Shown here one piece after another: positions 21,519 through 23,543 of a DNA stretch of 23,543 nt. Both the position numbers and the translations under genes were made by a program. The DNA is from a virus. The notes under the pieces were generated by a model. It saw only the letters and a list, made by a program, of their open reading frames with translations. It had not been told where the DNA came from and searched no databases. Position 1 is the stretch's first letter, and every line of letters starts with the position of its first letter. The stretch is taken from positions 1 to 23,543 of IMG/VR virus record IMGVR_UViG_3300025568_000021; one strand, 5' to 3'.

Positions 21519-22463
21519 ATGAGCGAAGCAATCTACCGACAAGACGGCGAAACCCTCGATTACACCCCGGCCGCGGCCGTCACCGGCGGCGAAGTGGTCC
21601 AATTGCCCGATGGCCGGTCCGGCGTGGTCGCCACCGACGTGGCCGCCGCCGCCCTGGGCGGGGCCCGCGTGTGCGGCATCGTCCGCGTCCTCAAAACCGC
21701 CAGCATCGTGCTACTCGAGGGCGCGAAGGTCTTTTGGGACGCCAGCGCCAATACGGCCACCTATGCCCCGGCCAACGACCAGGACTTTTACCTGGGCGTG
21801 GCGGTGGCCGACGCGGCCGCCGCCGGTACCACGGTCGACGTGGCGCTCAACGAAGAGCCGCGGTACATCATCGATCTGCAACGCGACGCCTTCGAGAGCG
21901 TCCCCGTGCTGACCGCCGGCGCGCCGCTGATCCGCCAGCAGGGCGGCACCTCGCACGCCACGTTCAGCGCGACCGCCGAGGCCCAGAAGCTCGACCTGCT
22001 CTCCAAGCGGAGCTTCCCGGTCGATAGCAGCTGGATCCTGGAGGCCGACCTGGAGATCGTCACCGACGCCGACGCGGCGGTCGCCGATCTGAACGTGGGC
22101 GTGGCCAACGCCACCCACGCCAGCGACGCCGACACGATCACCAACAGTTGCTTCTTCCACTTCGACCTGGGCAGCGACAACAACATCGACGCCGAGAGCG
22201 ACGACGACGATGCCGTGGAAGTGGCCGCCACCGATACCACCGTCGACTGGGCGGCCGGCACGCCGCTGCACCTGACGATCGACGGCCGCGACCCGGCCGA
22301 CTGCCAACTGTACATCAACGGGGTCAACGTGCTGCCGGACAGCGTGTTCGACCTCAGTGCGATCAGCAACCCGCTCAAGGCTCTTTTCCATTTGGAGAAA
22401 ACGGCCAATGACTCCCCGGGAGCCGTCGAGCTCGACAACCTGAACGTCCGCATCGCCAGCTAA
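21519..22463 (+). CDS. DUF2190 capsid decoration protein with lectin-like C-terminal domain
   Basis: A 314-residue protein. Residues 1-113 fit DUF2190 (MSEAIYRQDGETLDYTPAAA, VTGGEVVQLPDGRSGVVATD, ALEGAKVFWDAS-type block, then FYLGVAVADAAAAGTTVDVA), a small beta-barrel family that decorates capsids. The remaining 200 residues (FSATAEAQKLDLLSKRSFPV, WILEADLEIVTDADAAVADL, HLTIDGRDPADCQLYINGVN, LFHLEKTANDSPGAVELDNL) have the jelly-roll pattern of a LamG/concanavalin-like domain. The fusion would display a carbohydrate- or surface-binding domain on the head. The domain call is from pattern only. A run of A residues, but no clear Shine-Dalgarno site, precedes the ATG. Confidence 0.75.
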   Translation: MSEAIYRQDGETLDYTPAAAVTGGEVVQLPDGRSGVVATDVAAAALGGARVCGIVRVLKTASIVLLEGAKVFWDASANTATYAPANDQDFYLGVAVADAAAAGTTVDVALNEEPRYIIDLQRDAFESVPVLTAGAPLIRQQGGTSHATFSATAEAQKLDLLSKRSFPVDSSWILEADLEIVTDADAAVADLNVGVANATHASDADTITNSCFFHFDLGSDNNIDAESDDDDAVEVAATDTTVDWAAGTPLHLTIDGRDPADCQLYINGVNVLPDSVFDLSAISNPLKALFHLEKTANDSPGAVELDNLNVRIAS

Positions 22464-22467
22464 AAAG

Positions 22468-22540
22468 CGGGGATCGAGGGGCGTGGAGCGAGCCCTTTGT
22501 CCCCGTCCCCCGTCCCTCGATCCTCGATCCAGCGAAGCCC
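22468..22540. repeat. GGATCGAGGG inverted element before connector gene, copy 1
   Basis: GGATCGAGGG (22471-22480) pairs with CCCTCGATCC (22514-22523) over ten bases. The 3' arm continues TCGATCCAGCGAAGCCC to the next ATG. A related element lies at 22921-22986. Confidence 0.75.
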
Positions 22541-22921
22541 ATGTCCGACCTGCTGCAATCCGGCGCGAGCTGGCTGGCGACGACGTTGCGCAACCACGCC
22601 GCCCAGACGGTCACCTACCGTCGGCCGCACACCGGCGGCAGCCAAAGCGTCGAGCTGGCGGCGACGATCGGTCGCAGCGAAATCGAGGAGCAGCAGGCCG
22701 ACGGCACGCTGGTCAAGTACGAAATCCGCGATTACCTGATCGACGTGGCCGACCTGGTCCTCGCCGGCGTGGCCGTCCTGCCCGAGGACGGCGACCTGAT
22801 CGAGGAGACGCTCGGCGGTGCCACGGCCGTTTACGAAATCCTCCGCGACGGCGACGAGCCCTGGCGGTACAGCGACGTGTATCACACCCGGCTGAGAATT
22901 CACACGAAACGGATCAAGTGA
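22541..22921 (+). CDS. Head-tail connector / head completion protein
   Basis: A 126-residue protein. The layout (MSDLLQSGASWLATTLRNHA, then VTYRRPHTGG, IEEQQADGTLVKYEIRDYLI, LPEDGDLIEETLGGATAVYE and a closing strand YHTRLRIHTKRI) matches small phage head-closure proteins found between capsid and tail terminator genes. These form the lower ring that seals the head after packaging. The start follows the CTCGATCC element and lacks a Shine-Dalgarno site; AGCGAAGCCC precedes it. Confidence 0.7.
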   Translation: MSDLLQSGASWLATTLRNHAAQTVTYRRPHTGGSQSVELAATIGRSEIEEQQADGTLVKYEIRDYLIDVADLVLAGVAVLPEDGDLIEETLGGATAVYEILRDGDEPWRYSDVYHTRLRIHTKRIK

Positions 22922-22986
22922 GCGAGGATTGAGGGACGCGGATCGAGCCTCGTCCCCCGCCTTCCGATCCTCGATCCGGCGAAGCC
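22921..22986. repeat. GGATCGAG inverted element before tail-completion gene, copy 2
   Basis: GAGGATTGAGGGACGCGGATCGAG faces CCGATCCTCGATCC, giving a hairpin similar to 22468-22540, and both copies run into the same CGATCC-GCGAAGCC sequence directly before an ATG. Confidence 0.7.
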
Positions 22987-23436
22987 ATGCCCGCTGTTTT
23001 GACTCAATTGGCCGACGCCGTGGTCGAGCAGATCAACGAGGCGGACCCGGGCACGTTTCCCCTGGAGTTTGAGGCGACGCGATGCTGGCTGCCGCAATTC
23101 ACGCTCGAAGCTCTGCAGGCGGGGATCAAGCTGCAGCTTCGCCCGGCGACGTGGACGGCCCAACGCTTCAGCCGCAGAACCCTCCAGCGGCAATACGTGC
23201 TCGAGCTGGCGATCGCCGCCAAGCTGGACGACGTGGCCGATCCGCGGCAGACCGACCCGATCCAGGAGCTCGCCGAACAGCTCGGCGATTACCTGTTCGA
23301 CCATCCGCACGCCCTCTCCGCCCAATACACCCTGATGTCCGTCGAGCCGGCCGACCCCTGGCCCGACGAGGAGATGCTCAAGAGCAACAACCTGTTTCTC
23401 GCCGGCCTGCGGCTCACCTATCAAGCCATCCTGTGA
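22987..23436 (+). CDS. Putative tail completion / tail terminator protein
   Basis: A 149-residue protein. It has an N-terminal helix (LTQLADAVVEQINEADPGTF), strand-rich middle (ATRCWLPQFTLEALQAGIKL, RRTLQRQYVLELAIAAKL), a helix (DPIQELAEQLGDYLFDHPHAL) and final strands (NLFLAGLRLTYQAIL). This is the pattern of gpU-like tail terminators, which cap the tail tube beside the connector. Position after the head-closure gene agrees. The exact family is inferred. Confidence 0.65.
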   Translation: MPAVLTQLADAVVEQINEADPGTFPLEFEATRCWLPQFTLEALQAGIKLQLRPATWTAQRFSRRTLQRQYVLELAIAAKLDDVADPRQTDPIQELAEQLGDYLFDHPHALSAQYTLMSVEPADPWPDEEMLKSNNLFLAGLRLTYQAIL

Positions 23437-23460
23437 TGTCCCGGGAAATAACGGCCCAAC

Positions 23461-23543
23461 ATGATCCGCACTCGTCTGAAGCTGGCCTTCTTCGATCGCC
23501 CGGCCGTGCTGGCCGCGACCAGCAAGGCCGAGCGGCGGGTCTC
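23461..23543 (+). CDS. Start of a further head-tail/neck gene, cut by window
   Basis: An open frame from ATG 23461 (MIRTRLKLAFFDRPAVLAAT then SKAERRV) continues to the window edge without a stop. The beginning is typical of neck or minor tail proteins that follow tail terminator genes, where a basic region (RRxRSSI) often comes next. No ribosome binding site is visible. Only 27 codons are seen, so the identity is uncertain. Confidence 0.55.
   Translation, partial: MIRTRLKLAFFDRPAVLAATSKAERRV

Overview
The whole window reads as late-gene territory of a tailed phage or prophage with a GC-rich genome. Every gene I accept is on the + strand and genes are packed with short or overlapping junctions. 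No rRNA, tRNA, integrase or obvious host housekeeping gene is visible. The host cannot be named securely. The small CsrA genes, the many purine/pyrimidine and CAGCCCC-type intergenic elements, and the frequent lack of Shine-Dalgarno sites fit a planctomycete phage best, but this is a low-confidence inference.

Layout. 1-2753: end of a DUF5131 (Gp37/Gp68) gene, a divergent CsrA-like gene, a coiled-coil gene, a clear csrA and a small basic protein. 2830-6367: a lysis-like block with two papain-fold cysteine hydrolases (one a lipoprotein) and several one-TM or two-TM holin/spanin-like proteins. 6490-7183: a GNAT acetyltransferase and a 65-residue protein resembling the Acb2/Tad1 hairpin family. 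7227-11437: tail fibre or receptor-binding module. 11564-14252: terminase large subunit carrying a histone-H1-like basic tail, then a tiny NrdR-type zinc ribbon. 14350-16940: a self-contained CRISPR module with its own consensus promoter, a 557-residue Cas12m-like (type V-M, formerly V-U1) effector and a ten-repeat array. 17148-23543: gpW-like protein, lambda-type portal, a protease-capsid fusion, a DUF2190-lectin decoration protein and head-tail connector genes.

The main discovery candidate is the miniature type V effector plus array sitting as a moron between terminase and portal genes, with no cas1, cas2 or cas4. Cas12m proteins are known chiefly as DNA binders that silence transcription with a degenerate RuvC site. 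This one appears to keep all three acidic RuvC residues (D298, E451 and the DQD motif near 537-539). It could serve inter-phage competition or host control, either by binding or by cutting. The module has lower GC by eye than the terminase and portal genes and is bracketed by inverted CAGCCCC/GGGGCTG elements, which suggests acquisition as a unit.

Other points of interest are the possible CBASS/Thoeris sponge, two CsrA-type regulators, and recurring start-proximal sequence elements that replace normal ribosome binding sites.
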